Shown: positions 34,973 to 45,625 of the stretch, one piece after another | Position numbering within the stretch: position 1 is the first letter of the stretch | Layout: each line of letters opens with the position of its first letter | From: Okapia johnstoni | Taxonomy: Eukaryota > Chordata > Mammalia > Artiodactyla > Giraffidae | DNA: 64,000 nt | Assembly: GCA_024291935.2 (NCBI GenBank) | Contig: CM044312.1 | Location: 47,064,001 to 47,128,000, forward strand | Direction of reading: 5' to 3' | The notes under the pieces: generated by a model | What the model was told of the DNA's origin: nothing | Database searches by the model: none | What the model saw: the letters and a program-made list of their open reading frames with translations, nothing else | Position numbers and translations under genes: made by a program

Positions 34973-35074
34973 ATTCTTGCCTGGAGAATCCCAGGGATGG
35001 CAGAGCCTGGTGGGCTGCTGTCTATGAGGTCGCACAGAGTCAGACACGACTGAAGCGACTTAACAGCAGCAGAT
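34973..35074 (+). mobile_element. BOV-A2 3' monomer, truncated
   Basis: 'agtattcttgcctggagaat' through 'gactgaagcgacttaacagc'; short AGC tail. The flanking L1 phrase 'ctttact' / 'agatatatgat' is continuous around it. Confidence 0.93.
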
Positions 35075-35640
35075 ATATGATATGAAAATATTTTCTTCCA
35101 TTCTGTGGGCTGCCTTTTTTACTCTGCAATAGTGTCTTTTGATGTTCAAATTTTTTACATTTTCATGAAGTCCAATTAGTCTATTTTTTCTTTTTTTACT
35201 GTGCCTTTGGTTCATATCCAAGAAATCATTGCCAAATTCAGTGTCGTGAAGTATTTGTCAAGTGTTCTTTTCTAAGAATTTTACACTTTGGGTCTTGCAT
35301 TTATGTCTTTGATCCATCTTGAGTTAATTTTTGCATATGGTGTTAGGTAAGGGTCCAACTTCATTCTTTTGCATGTGAAGAGTCAGTTTTCCCAGCACTA
35401 TTTGTTGAAAAAACTATAATTTCCCCATTGAATGGTTTTGGAATTTTTATCAAAAATCATTTGCCTTGATATTGGAGGGTTTATTTCTAAGCTCTCTATT
35501 CTATTCCACTGATCTGTATGTCTGTCTTTATTCTAGTACCACAATGATTTGGTTATTGTGGCTTTGTAGTAAATTTTGAAGTCAGTAAGTGTGAGTCCTT
35601 CAGCTTTGTTCTTAAAAGTGCTGCTAGATTCTATCTGTTA

Positions 35641-37224
35641 ATATTATATTCAGGATTAAAAACAAATTGTAGTCCAGGTATGAAACTGTCCTGTCTTTCT
35701 CCCCTTCCTTCCTTCCTCCTCCTCCCTTTTCCTCTTTCATTTCCCCTTTCCTTCTTTACTTCCTTCCTTTCTTTTGTGCTAGGTCTTAAATGTTATTCTT
35801 ATGAATTCTCCTTAATGGCTGCATTGTTTTCCTCTAACTCAGCTACATCAATATCACTAGAATATTCCAACTACATTTCAACTTGGTCACAAAATTCTGA
35901 ATGTTTTATCCTGTTTTACAAATTACACCTAATCTATTCTGAATAAAGGATATATCCTAAGGGAAGATAGTGAGTTTTTAAATGGTGCTGCTATTTGAGA
36001 CTCCAGATGACAGGGTTCTATATAATATGAATGTATTTAACAAACATTTGTTCATCACCGAGGCATAAGGATTATCATAAATTTGGGGGCATAAACATAC
36101 AATTGAGATAAGGCTTTTTTGGGAGATGGAGACAGAGGAGTAAATCATCAATCATTAGGATGTAAGATAAATGCTTTGAAAAAAGTTTGCCCAGTATGCA
36201 AAGTGAGGGGCACCTGGGAGGGTTCAAGGACGTCCTCACTGCTAAATCTTCCTCCTTGGTTCTTGTTTCTTGTTATAGGAGCATCCCTACCTAAACTCCA
36301 AATCAGCCTGTAGCCTCACATTTGAATCTCCTTCTCTTTCCCCAATGTAGTCTCAGGATCCAAAAAAGCAAACTCGTACGATAGTTTGTACCTTCTTTGG
36401 AGTCATGAACTACTTAGATAATCTGATGAATGTTTCATATCTGCTAATATAAGTGGCCTGCCCAAAGCCACACAGACACCAAATGGTGGAGTCATCTAAG
36501 AATTGATTCCTAGTTAAACAGACAAATTTGCCGAGCTCCCACCGTGTCCTGAAAACAGATCCTGGGAGACACTGAAGAACCTGAAGCAGATCCCTTCTGA
36601 GGAGGACTAAGAAATCCTTAGGAGGTAACAAAAGCCTTTATCTTACTTAAGTGTGCAAATCTGAGTATAACAAATGCAGCACTTTCCTCTCCACACTGTA
36701 AGATTTTTTTTTTAAGGCTTCCTGTGTCACTAGTCTTTCCCTTTCTGTTAAAACTTCCAGCAAAAGTGTCAACCCATGCCAACTGGGCCGATGTTATATT
36801 CATGTTATTTTCTTATGTTTATGCTCACTCTTGGTGTGCATCTGTTCCAGGGAACATTTGCAGCTTCTGTCACTATGAAAATGTCCCCTGGAGTAACATT
36901 TTGTGAAACCTTGAACCCCAGCAAAATTCTCTGTTAAACTTAGCACAGACTCAGGTTCTCTTGAGTTATGCCACCTGCCAACCTTATAATGACCGTGAAC
37001 CCTGCATGCTATTGATTATTTTCAGTTATTCTAAAATTTTGCTCATTAGACATTTGCTTCTTGGAATGTACATCTATTGGGAATTTAAGCTGTTTTTCAT
37101 ATTGGGCATTTTTTCCCAGTTGAGGAAATTCTAAATAGAAAAAACTGACTAATCCCACACATAATTCTGTAACAGTGTATTCTAAGCAAAATGCAACACC
37201 AGAATGCCACTCAAAACCTTTACC
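35641..37224. other. Mostly single-copy-like stretch
   Basis: After the pyrimidine tract, no repeat is clearly recognised. 36440-36530 is faintly MIR-like ('gtggcctgcccaaagccaca'). Frames of 60-94 codons show no domains. Confidence 0.45.
35692..35780. repeat. Polypyrimidine tract
   Basis: About 90 bp of nearly pure C/T on the plus strand, mixing CCTT and CTTT units. Confidence 0.85.
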
Positions 37225-37373
37225 AGAGGATAACCTACAATAGCCAGATGATGACAGCATCACCCCGATACCAAAACAGTCAAAAGTCATCATAGAAAAG
37301 AAAATTACGGGCCAATATCACTGATGAGCATAGATGCAAAGATCCTCAACAAAATGCTAGCAAATTGAATCCA

Positions 37374-37570
37374 GTGAAAATGTTAGTTGTTCAGTCATCT
37401 CTAATTCTTGTGACCCCATGATTTGTAGCCCACCAGGCTCCTATGCCCATGGAATTTTCCATGCAAGAATACTGGAGTGGGTAGCCATTCCCTTCTCCAG
37501 GGGATCTTCATGACCCAGGGATTGAACCTAGGCTTCCTGCATGGCAGGTGGATTCTTTACCTTCTGAGCC
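37374..37570 (-). mobile_element. Bov-tA SINE, antisense, with 57-bp flanking repeats
   Basis: Complete antisense SINE ('gttgttcagtcatctctaat' to 'ttaccttctgagcc'). The host L1 segment at 37317-37373 is repeated at 37571-37627 (50 of 57 positions identical by my count). That is far longer than other target duplications here. Confidence 0.92.
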
Positions 37571-37656
37571 ATCACTGATGAGCACAGGTGCAAAAATCCT
37601 CAACAAAATACTAGAAAATTGGATCTAACAATACATTAAAAGGATCCCATGATCAG

Positions 37657-38471
37657 TTCAGTTCAGTTCAGTCGCTCAGTCATGTCCGACTCTTTGCGAC
37701 CCCATGAATTGCAGCACGCCAGGCCTCTCTGTCCATCACTAACTCCCTGAGTCTACCCAAACCCATGTCCATCGAGTCAGTGATGCCATCCAACCATCTC
37801 ATCCTCTGACGTCCCCTTCTCCTCCCGCCCCCAATCCTACCCAGCATCAGGGTCTTTTCCAATGAGTCAACTCTTCGCATGAGGTGGCCGAAGTATTGGA
37901 GTTTCAGCTTCAACATCAGTCCTTCCAATGAACACCCAGGATTGATCTCTTTTAGGATGGATTGATTGGATCTCCTTGCAGTCCAAGGGACTCTCAAGAG
38001 TCTTCTCCAACACCACAGTTCAAAAGCATCAATTCTTCAGCACTCAGCTTTCTTCACCATCCAACTCTCACATCCATACATGACCACTGGAAAAACCATA
38101 GCCTTGACTAGACAGACTTATGTTGGCAAAGTAATGTCTCTGCTTTTAAATATGCTATCTAGGTTGGCCCTAACCTTCCTTCCAAGGAGTAAGCATCTTT
38201 TAATTTCATGGCTGCAATCACCATCAGCAGTGATTCTGGAGCCCCAAAAAATAAAGTCTGACACTGTTTCCACTGTTTCCCCATCTATTTCCCATGAAGT
38301 GATGGGACCAGATGCCATGATCTTAGTTTTCTGAACGTTGAGCTTTAAGCCAACTTTTTCACTCTCCTCTTTCGCCTTCATCAAGAGGCTCTTTAGTTCT
38401 TCTTCACTTTCTGCCATAAGGGTGGTGTCATCTGCATATCTGAGGTTATTGATATTTCTCCTGGCAATCTT
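37657..38471 (-). mobile_element. BovB insertion, 3' segment (twin-primed copy)
   Basis: Young-class BovB 3' end with a TTCAG-repeat tail at 37657-37674, the C-terminal RT block ('[20 protein letters not shown]' in frame 37997-37680) and the YADD region at its far end, stopping after 'ctggcaatctt'. Directly joined to the inverted 5' segment at 38472. The outer borders carry a perfect 13-bp target duplication, atcccatgatcag, at 37644-37656 and 39607-39619. Confidence 0.95.
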
Positions 38472-39606
38472 CAGTATTCTTGCCCTGAGAACCCCATGAA
38501 CAGTATGAAAAGGCAAAAAGATAGGACACTGAAAGATGAACTCCCCAGGTCAATAGGTGCCTAATATGCTAATGGAGATCAGTGGAGAAATAACTCTAGA
38601 AAGAATGATGGGATGGAGCCAAAGCAAAAATGATACCCAACTGTGGATGTAACTGGTGATAAGACTCAAAGTCCGAAGCTGTAAAGAGCAATATTGCATA
38701 GGAACCTGGAATGTTAGGTCCATGAATCAAGGCAAATGGGAAGTGGTCAAACAGGAGATGGCAAGAGTGAACGTCGACATTCTAGGAAACAGAGAACTAA
38801 GATGGAATGGAATGGGTGAATTTAACTCAGATGACCATTATATCTACTACTGTGGGCAAGAATCCCTTAGAAGAAATGGAGTAGCCATCATGGTCAACAA
38901 AAGAATCCAAAAGGCGTACTTGGATGCAATCTCAAAAACGATAGAATGATCTCTGTTCGTTTCCAAGGCAAACCATTCAATATCACAGTAATCCAAGTCT
39001 ATGCCCCAACCAGTAACGCCGAAGAAGCTGAACGGTTCTATGAAGACCTACAAGACCTTCTAGAACTAATACCCAAAAAAGATGTCCGTTTCATCATAGG
39101 GGACTGGAATGCAAAAGTAGGAAGTCAAGAAACACCTGGCATAACAGGCAAGTTTGGCCTTGGAGTACAGAATGAAGCAGGGCAAAGGCTAATAGAGTTT
39201 TGCTACGAGAACGCACTGGTAATAGCAAACACCCTATTCCAACAACACAAGAGAAGACTCTACATGTGGACATCACCAGATGGTCAACACCGAAATCAGA
39301 TTGATTATATTCTTGGCAGCCAAAGATGGAGAAGCTCTATACAGTCAGCAAAAACAAGACTGGGAGCAGACTGTGGCTCAGATCATGAACTGCTTATTGC
39401 CAAATTCAGACTTAAATTGAAGAAACTAGGGAAAACCACTAGTTCATTCAGGTATGACCTAGATCAAATCCCTTATGAGTATACAGTGGAAATGACAAAT
39501 AGATTAAGGGACTAGACCTGATAGACAGAGTGCCTGATGAACTATGGACAGAGGTTCGTGACATTGTACAGGAGACAGGGATCAAGACAATCCCCATGGA
39601 AAAGAA
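38472..39606 (+). mobile_element. BovB insertion, inverted 5' segment with APE endonuclease
   Basis: Opposite orientation to the adjoining 3' segment. Contains 5'-proximal BovB, then the endonuclease: 'GTWNVRSMNQGKWE' (Asn motif), 'NRELRWNGMG' (catalytic Glu), 'VYAPTSN', 'GDWNAKVGSQ' (Asp/Asn), 'NQIDYI' and 'CGSDHELL' (Ser-Asp-His). An indel near 38935 splits it into frames 38656-38949 and 38946-39515. About 1.1-1.5 kb of linker and N-terminal RT is missing between its end and the 3' segment. Confidence 0.95.
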
Positions 39607-40080
39607 ATCCCATGATCAGGTGGGATTTATCCCAGGGATGCAAGTATTTTTCAATTTCTACCAATTAATCAATGTGGTATACCACATTAACAAACTGAAG
39701 AATAAAAATCATATGATCATCTCAACAGATGTAGAAAAAGCTTTTGATAAAATTCAACATTCATTTATGATAAAAGCTCTCCAGAAAGCGGGCATAGAAG
39801 GACCATACCTCAACATAATAAAGGCCATATATGACAAACCTATGGGTAACATTATACTTAATAATGGAAACCTGAAAGCATTTTCTCTAAGATCAGGAAC
39901 AAGACAAGAATGCCCACTCTCATCACTTTTACTCAACATAGTTTTGGAAGTCCTAGCCATGGCAATCAGAGAATAAATAAAAGAAATCCAAATTGGAAAG
40001 GAAGAGGTAAAATTGTCACTTTTTGCATATGACATGATACCACACATAGAAAATCCTAAAGACACCACTAGAAAACTACT

Positions 40081-40350
40081 GCTGCTGCTAAGTCGCTTCA
40101 GTCGTGTCCGATTCTGTGCGACCCCATAGACGGCAGCCCACCAGGCTCCCCCATCCCTGGGATTCTCCAGGCAAGAACACTGGAATGGGTTGCCATTTCC
40201 TTCTCCAATGCATGAAAGTGAAAAGTGAAAGTGAAGTTGCTCAGTCGTGTCCGACTCTTCGTGACCCTGTGGACTGCAGCCTACCAGGCTCCTCCATCCA
40301 TGGGATTTTCCAGGCAAGAGTACTGGAGTGGGCTGCCATCACCTTCTCCG
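40081..40350 (-). mobile_element. BOV-A2 dimer, antisense, in the L1 RT
   Basis: (GCT)n head of the antisense tail, two monomers and the linker 'tgcatgaaagtgaaaagtga'. Target duplication agaaaactact at 40070-40080 and agaaaaccact at 40351-40361 (one change). Sits about 45 bp after the dead FADD motif. Confidence 0.95.
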
Positions 40351-41154
40351 AGAAAACCACTAGAGCTCATCAATAAATTCAGTAAAGTGCAGGATACAAA
40401 ATTAAGACACAGATATCGATTGCTTTTCTATACAATAGAGATTGATGTGGTTTCTAGAACACTTAAGTTTAGTGTAATTATAAATGTACATAAGCTGATG
40501 ATTCATGAACTCTTAAATTATACATCTGCATTTAATTTTATGTTGAAATGTTTTTAAACTTTCAGAAAAAGATATTACCAAATGTTTCTGGCTCACTAAG
40601 TGCTATGTTTCTAAAAATTCTTAATCAAAGACAAAGACCTATCTAATATTAGTCTTCATATAAAATTAGATGAGTTGGAAATAAATCTTTTTAAATTGAG
40701 TTATAATTAACATACAATATTATATTAGTTTCACGTGTACATCATAGTGATTTGATAGTTTTATATGTTATGAAACAATCACAATAAGATCAGTTATCTG
40801 TCACCATACAAAGTTGTTACAATATTACTGACTATATTCCCTATTTGTACAGTCCATCCCTGGGATTCACTTATTTTATAGCTGGAAGTTTGTACCTCTT
40901 AATTCCTTTCACCTATTATGTCTGTTCCCCTCACCCCCTGCCCTCTGGCAACCACCAGTGTGTTCTCTATATCTAATGAGTCTGTTTTTGATTTGTTTGG
41001 TGTTTTTCAATTCCACATATAAGTGTAATCTTACAGTATGTGTTTTTCTCCATCTGACTTATTATTTTTTGCATAATACCCTCCAAGTCTATCAATATTA
41101 CCCAAATGGAAAAATTTCATTCTTTTTAATGGCTGAGTAATATTCCATTGTAAT

Positions 41155-41226
41155 TACAGTATACATACATATGTACATTATATAGTATATATATATGTGT
41201 GTGTATATATGTATATATATAATATA
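41155..41226. repeat. (TA/TG)n microsatellite
   Basis: Imperfect TA-rich tract with a TGTGTG core inside the antisense L1, at the usual simple-repeat position where L1 has variable TA runs. Confidence 0.85.
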
Positions 41227-41227
41227 G

Positions 41228-41272
41228 TGAGGGACATGGAGGCCTGGAGTGCCGCAGTCCATGGCATCGCAA
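41228..41272 (+). mobile_element. 45-bp BovB 3' scrap
   Basis: 'gagggacatggaggcctgga' then 'gtgccgcagtccatggc' and 'atcgcaaa' match the BovB 3' end (gacagggaggcctggcgtgc type). It starts and stops internally, next to the TA repeat. Confidence 0.72.
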
Positions 41273-41895
41273 ATATGAATTTTTTATAACAACTTATAAC
41301 AATCTATGATTAACACTTAGTAATATATATATAACGCACTTAGAAGTACATATATCTTTTCTAAATTAGTGTTTTTGTTTTCTTCAGATAAATGCCCATA
41401 CACGGAGCTGCTGAATCACATGGTAGTTCTATTTTTAGGGTTTTAAGGCCATCTGTTTTTTAGTATCTTCTTCAGAAAAATGTCTATTCAGGTCCTCTGC
41501 TCGTTTTTTAATCAGATTGCTTTTTAATATAAAGTTGCATGAGTTTTTAAAATACATTTTGAATATCAACCCTTTGGTGGATCTATCACTTGCAAATATC
41601 TTCTCCTATTCAGTAGGTTGTTTTTTCATTTAGCTGGTGGTTTCCTTCGTTGTGCAAAAGCTTTTAAGTTTGATATATTCCTGATTGTTTATTTTTGCTT
41701 TTGTGGCCCTTGACTGAGGAGACGTATCCAAAAAATATAGTGCCAAGACTGATATGGAGGAGTTTACTGCCAGAAGCTTTATGGTTTCAGGTCTTAACAT
41801 TTAAGTCTTTAATCCATTTTGAGTTTATTTTTGTATTTTGTATATGGTGTAAGAAAGTGGTCCAGTTTCATTCTTTTGCATGTAGCTGTCCAGTG

Positions 41896-42547
41896 GGAAA
41901 TAAATTTCTTGTAATGAAGAAAGTCCTTCAGGCTGAGGGAGTTCAGAATCTTCTTGAATCACTGCTATTTTGTATTTTTTCTTAAAAAAGGTTACAAAAC
42001 AAGGCAATGATCCACTTAAAATGGAAATAACTGTGACAAAATCATGGTGTGAGTGGAAGGGTAGATAACACAGGCCATCGTCATTGTGGCACCACTTAGC
42101 GTCCTGACTGGGCAGGACTTTTCCCTGGCTAGAAAGGATCCTGCTGGAGTCAAAAATTTAACCAAGCATACAGCCACTGGGTGGCACAATTGGAAGTCTG
42201 TAAAGAGACCTGGGCTTTAAAAGAGCACTCCTCTCTCCCTCCTAAGGAAAGGGATTTATAAACACAAAAGCTGCTGCCCATTGTGATTGCTTTTTCTTGG
42301 GGACTGTTTGAAACAGTGAGGGAGACTGTGGCTTTTCAAAGAGTGTGGATTTCACAGGGGAAGTCTTCGTGTGGTTATTCTATATGAAATTAACTGGAGT
42401 ATTTTTTAGATTTGTCTTCTTTTTGCTCTGGTAAATGCAATTGGTAGAGCAAGAGGCAGATTTTGAACATGGTTACAAGCTTCTTTGCAGAGAAAGTGGC
42501 TACGATTTTTATTTATATGCTCTGGCATGATTCTTTATATGTGGTTG
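41896..42547. other. Repeat-poor stretch with CTCF-like motif
   Basis: No repeat recognised. 42060-42330 is more mixed in composition than its AT-rich neighbours and holds the motif below. A possible conserved non-coding element by inference. Confidence 0.45.
42174..42187 (+). promoter_or_regulatory. CTCF-like binding motif
   Basis: Reads ccactgggtggcac, matching the CTCF core CCASYAGRKGGCRS at 13 of 14 positions (G in place of the central A). Lies in non-repetitive sequence, opposite in orientation to the motif at 9864. Occupancy is inference. Confidence 0.4.
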
Positions 42548-42980
42548 TTTTTTCCACTAGTCATGTATGGATGTGAGAGTTGAACTAAAAGAAATCTGAG
42601 TGCCGGAGAACTGATGCTTTTGAACTGTGGTGTTGGAGAAGCCTCTTGAGAGTCCCTTGGACGGCAAGGAGATCCAACCTGTCCATCCTAAAGGAAATCA
42701 GTCCTGAATATTGGAAGGACTGATGTTGACGCTGAAACTCCAATACTTTGGCCACCTGATGCGAAGAAATGACTCATTTGAAAAGACTCTGATGCTGGGA
42801 AAGATTGAAGGCGTGAGGAGAGGGGACGACAGAAGATGAGATGGTTGGATGGCATCCCTGACTCAATGGACATGAGTTTGAGTAAACTCCAGTAGTTGGT
42901 GATGGACAGGGAGGCCTGGTGTACTGCAGTCCATGGGGTCACAAACAGTCGGACATGACTGAGCGACTGAACTGAACTGA
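42548..42980 (+). mobile_element. BovB 3' end, (ACTGA)n tail class
   Basis: From 'ccactagtcatgtatggatg' to 'gagcgactgaactgaactga'. The coding sequence has several indels and internal stops. No clear target duplication. Confidence 0.94.
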
Positions 42981-43059
42981 GGATATTAGATGCCAATTTT
43001 ATGTTGCTATTTAAATTCAAGTTCAAATTCATTAAAATGAATTAAGTTGAAAATTCAGG

Positions 43060-43164
43060 GGAATTCCCTAGTGGTCCAGTGGTTAAACTCTGCACTTTCT
43101 CTGGCAAGGGCTGAGGTTCAATCCCTAGTTGAACAAGCCAAGCTGTGCAACAAAAAGAAAAAGA
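43060..43164 (+). mobile_element. CHR-type SINE, short (CHR-1/CHRL-like)
   Basis: 'gaattccctagtggtccagt', 'ggttaaactctgcactttct' and 'gaggttcaatccctagttga' with an A-rich tail. Perfect 11-bp target duplication gaaaattcagg at 43049-43059 and 43165-43175. Confidence 0.92.
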
Positions 43165-43175
43165 GAAAATTCAGG

Positions 43176-44088
43176 CTTCTAGTCATATTAGCCGCATTTC
43201 TTTTACTCAATAGCCTAGCATGACTAGTGGCTATTGTATTCTACTGTGCAGGTAGATAACATTTCCATCATCACAAAAAATTCTATTGGACATGGCTGCT
43301 AATATCCTTTTGTTATAGTCCTCTAAAGAATAGAAAATTGTGGATGTTTTCTGCTCTAGCAACCTAAAGTCCTTGGGGAGAGTTATTCACTAGCATTGAC
43401 TGTGCAATTTGAACCAATACACATTTGCTTAATATTTGCCCAATCTTAAATAGACATATTCTGCAATCCTACAACATTGTGTTACTGAAGTTTAGGATCG
43501 AAGATTTTATATATATATACATATATATATATGATAATATGTTTGATTGATATCAAAGTTACCTATCTTAACACCGAATTTGCATAGAGTATATTACAAG
43601 AATCAGTTCAGAATCTATATGCTTAAGATTTTGATAGTTAATATATAAATATTCATTGAATCCTAGTCTCTCCAGGTCCATTTTTAGATTATGTGTTGTC
43701 TTTTGGAATGATGTCTTTTTGATCCCTGTCATATTCCCTACCCACTGTGTTCTTTATACTGCTTTTTTTAAACTGTAGGTGTTTCATTTCAATCACGCAG
43801 AAAGGGCTGCTCCCCTTTCTCAACCTTTTGACTCTCCTTATCTCGAAAGGACCGCCCCAACCTTGCTTCCCACCTTCCTCTCCTACTGGTGGTTCTCAAG
43901 CTCTAGCTCCCATTGAGGGTATCATGTTTACATGCTGACTATACAGGCTACGAGAAGATAATCTGCTTGTCTAAGTTTTGAGGATATTTATATGCTTTTG
44001 GTGAAAAATGAAAATTTCAGGCAACTGTGTCTTTTTCTTGACAGAATGTATGCCCATCTCCAGGTGAATGGTGCCTGAAGGATGATTT
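43176..44088. other. Single-copy-like stretch with TA repeat
   Basis: No gene recognised. A (TA)n run lies at 43508-43533. Confidence 0.5.
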
Positions 44089-44260
44089 TGTTGTTGTTCA
44101 GTATCTCAGTTGTGTCCGACTCTTTGTGACCCCAGGAAATGCAGCATGCCAGGCTTCCCTGTCCTTTACTATCTCTGGGAGTTTGCTCAAACTCATGTCC
44201 ATTAAGTCAGTGATTCCATCCAATCATCTCATTGTCTGTCACTTTCCCAGCATCAGGATG
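44089..44260 (-). mobile_element. BovB 3' end, antisense, internally deleted
   Basis: (GTT)n tail, then 'gttgtgtccgactctttgtg' and 'ccatccaatcatctcattgt'; jumps from 'tgtctgtcac' to 'tttcccagcatcagg', deleting about 20 bp, and ends there. Confidence 0.92.
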
Positions 44261-44267
44261 AGAGATG

Positions 44268-44735
44268 GATTCAATTCTACTGATAGTTATTATACATCTT
44301 TTGTGTCAGCCCTATGCTTGGTACCTGTGCTTCCCTAGTAGCTCATCTGGTAAAGAATGCAATGCAGGAGACTCTGGTTTGATTCCTGGGTCAGGAAGAT
44401 CCCCTGGAGAAGGGATAAGCTTCCCACTCCAGTATTCTTGTGCTTTTTTGGTGGCTCAGATGGTAAAGAATCCACCTGCAATGTGGGAGACCTGGGTTCG
44501 ATCCCTGAGTTGGGAAGATCCCCTGGAGGAGCATGGCAACCCACTCCAGTGCTCTTTCCTGGAGAATCCCCATGGACAGAGGAACCTGGAGGGCTACAGT
44601 ATATGGAGTTGCAAAGAGTTGGATATGACTGAGTGATTAAGCAGCAGCAACATGCTTGGTACCTAGGGGTATGTATAAAGGTATTTGTATTCAAGACACA
44701 GTCCTCACTTTCAAGGGGTTTACATACATGGTAAA
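44268..44735 (+). mobile_element. L2-like fragment split by a fused Bov-tA
   Basis: Left 'cagccctatgcttggtacct' and right 'agacacagtcctcactttca' then 'aggggtttac' follow the L2-associated pattern around the SINE. Weak, short evidence. Confidence 0.45.
44327..44651 (+). mobile_element. Tandem fused Bov-tA pair inserted as one unit
   Basis: A first Bov-tA (44327 to about 44437) stops after 'ccactccagtattctt' and is joined directly to a complete second Bov-tA (about 44438-44651) beginning at its own head. One perfect 13-bp target duplication, atgcttggtacct, at 44314-44326 and 44652-44664 encloses both. Confidence 0.95.
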
Positions 44736-44904
44736 AGGACCCACATTAAAAAAAAATCCTCTGAGCATTTTATTTTGCCAAGAAATTTTGGAACTGTGGA
44801 TAGTCTGTAGCAAAATTGATTGAGTGTTAGTGTGCATAATTTAATGTGATGAAACAGGTTTCACAAAATGTATGGGAAAACAATCTCTTTTAATACTCAT
44901 CTCA

Positions 44905-45625
44905 CCTCTTGATGAAAGTGAAAGAGGAGAGTGAAAAAGTTGGCTTAAAACTCAACATTTAGAAAACTAAGATCATGGTATCCAATCCCATCACTTCATG
45001 GCAAATAGATGGGGAAACAATGGAAACAGTAACAGACTTTATTTTGGGGGGCTCTAAAATCACTGGAGATGGTGACTGCAGTCATGAAAATAAAAGATGC
45101 TTGCTCCTTGGAAGAAAAGTTATGATCAACCTAGACAGGATATTAAAAAGCAAGAGACATTACTTTGCCAACAAAGGTCTGTCTAGTCAAAGCTATGGTT
45201 TTTGCAGTAGTCATGCATGGATGTGAGAGCTGGACTATAAAGAAAGCTGAAGAATTGATACTTTTGAACTGTGGTGTTGGAGAAGACTCTTGAGAATCCC
45301 TTAGACTGCAAGGAGATCCGACCAGTCCATCCTAAAGGAAATCAGTCCTGAATATTCATTGGGAGGACTGATGCTGAAGCTCCAATACTTTGGCCACCAG
45401 ATGTGAAGAACTGACTCAATGAAAAAGACCCTGATTTGGGGAAGGGTTGAAGGGGGAAGCGAAAGGGATGACTGAGGATGAGGTGGTTGGATGGCATCAC
45501 CAATTCAATGGACATGAGTTTGAGCAAGCTCTGGGAGTTGGTGATGGACAGGGAAGCCTGGAGTGCTGCAGTCCATGGGGTCGCAAAAAGTTGGACACGA
45601 CTGAGTGACTGGACTGAACTGAACT
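44905..45625 (+). mobile_element. BovB 3' end, (ACTGA)n tail class
   Basis: Begins 'cctcttgatgaaagtgaaag', just after YADD, and ends 'gactggactgaactgaact'. An 83-codon frame at 44975-45226 is cut by an indel. Several deletions (for example the missing 'cgc' codons after 'aaagctga'). Confidence 0.95.

Larger units (their letters stand above)
33962..35640 (-). mobile_element. L1 3' part, antisense, with two SINEs inside
   Basis: Long antisense L1: 3'-UTR at 33962-34336 ('cttaaccattttaaagtgta', 'gtgtaaccatcaccaccatg'), then ORF2 C-terminal and RT-distal sequence at 34453-34972 and 35075-35640 ('gaaatgtctatttaagttct', 'ctattccactgatctgtatg'). Many stops. Confidence 0.87.
37225..40445 (+). mobile_element. 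L1 ORF2 (reverse transcriptase) fragment, host of a nest
   Basis: Sense L1 at 37225-37373, 37571-37643, 39620-40080 and 40362-40445. The RT palm is readable at 39610-39970: '[16 protein letters not shown]' (catalytic Asp) and '[20 protein letters not shown]' (motif B, with Gly changed to Glu). The FADD motif has become FAYD at about 40023-40034. A stop after 'AIRE' at 39976 adds to its death. Interrupted by a SINE, a twin-primed BovB and a BOV-A2 dimer. Confidence 0.92.
40669..41895 (-). mobile_element. L1 3' part, antisense
   Basis: 3'-UTR and ORF2 end at 40669-41160 ('caattccacatataagtgta', 'ggctgagtaatattccattg'), a gap with TA repeat and BovB scrap, then 41330-41895 ('gaaaaatgtctattcaggtc', 'taatccattttgagtttatt'). 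Decayed. Confidence 0.85.
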
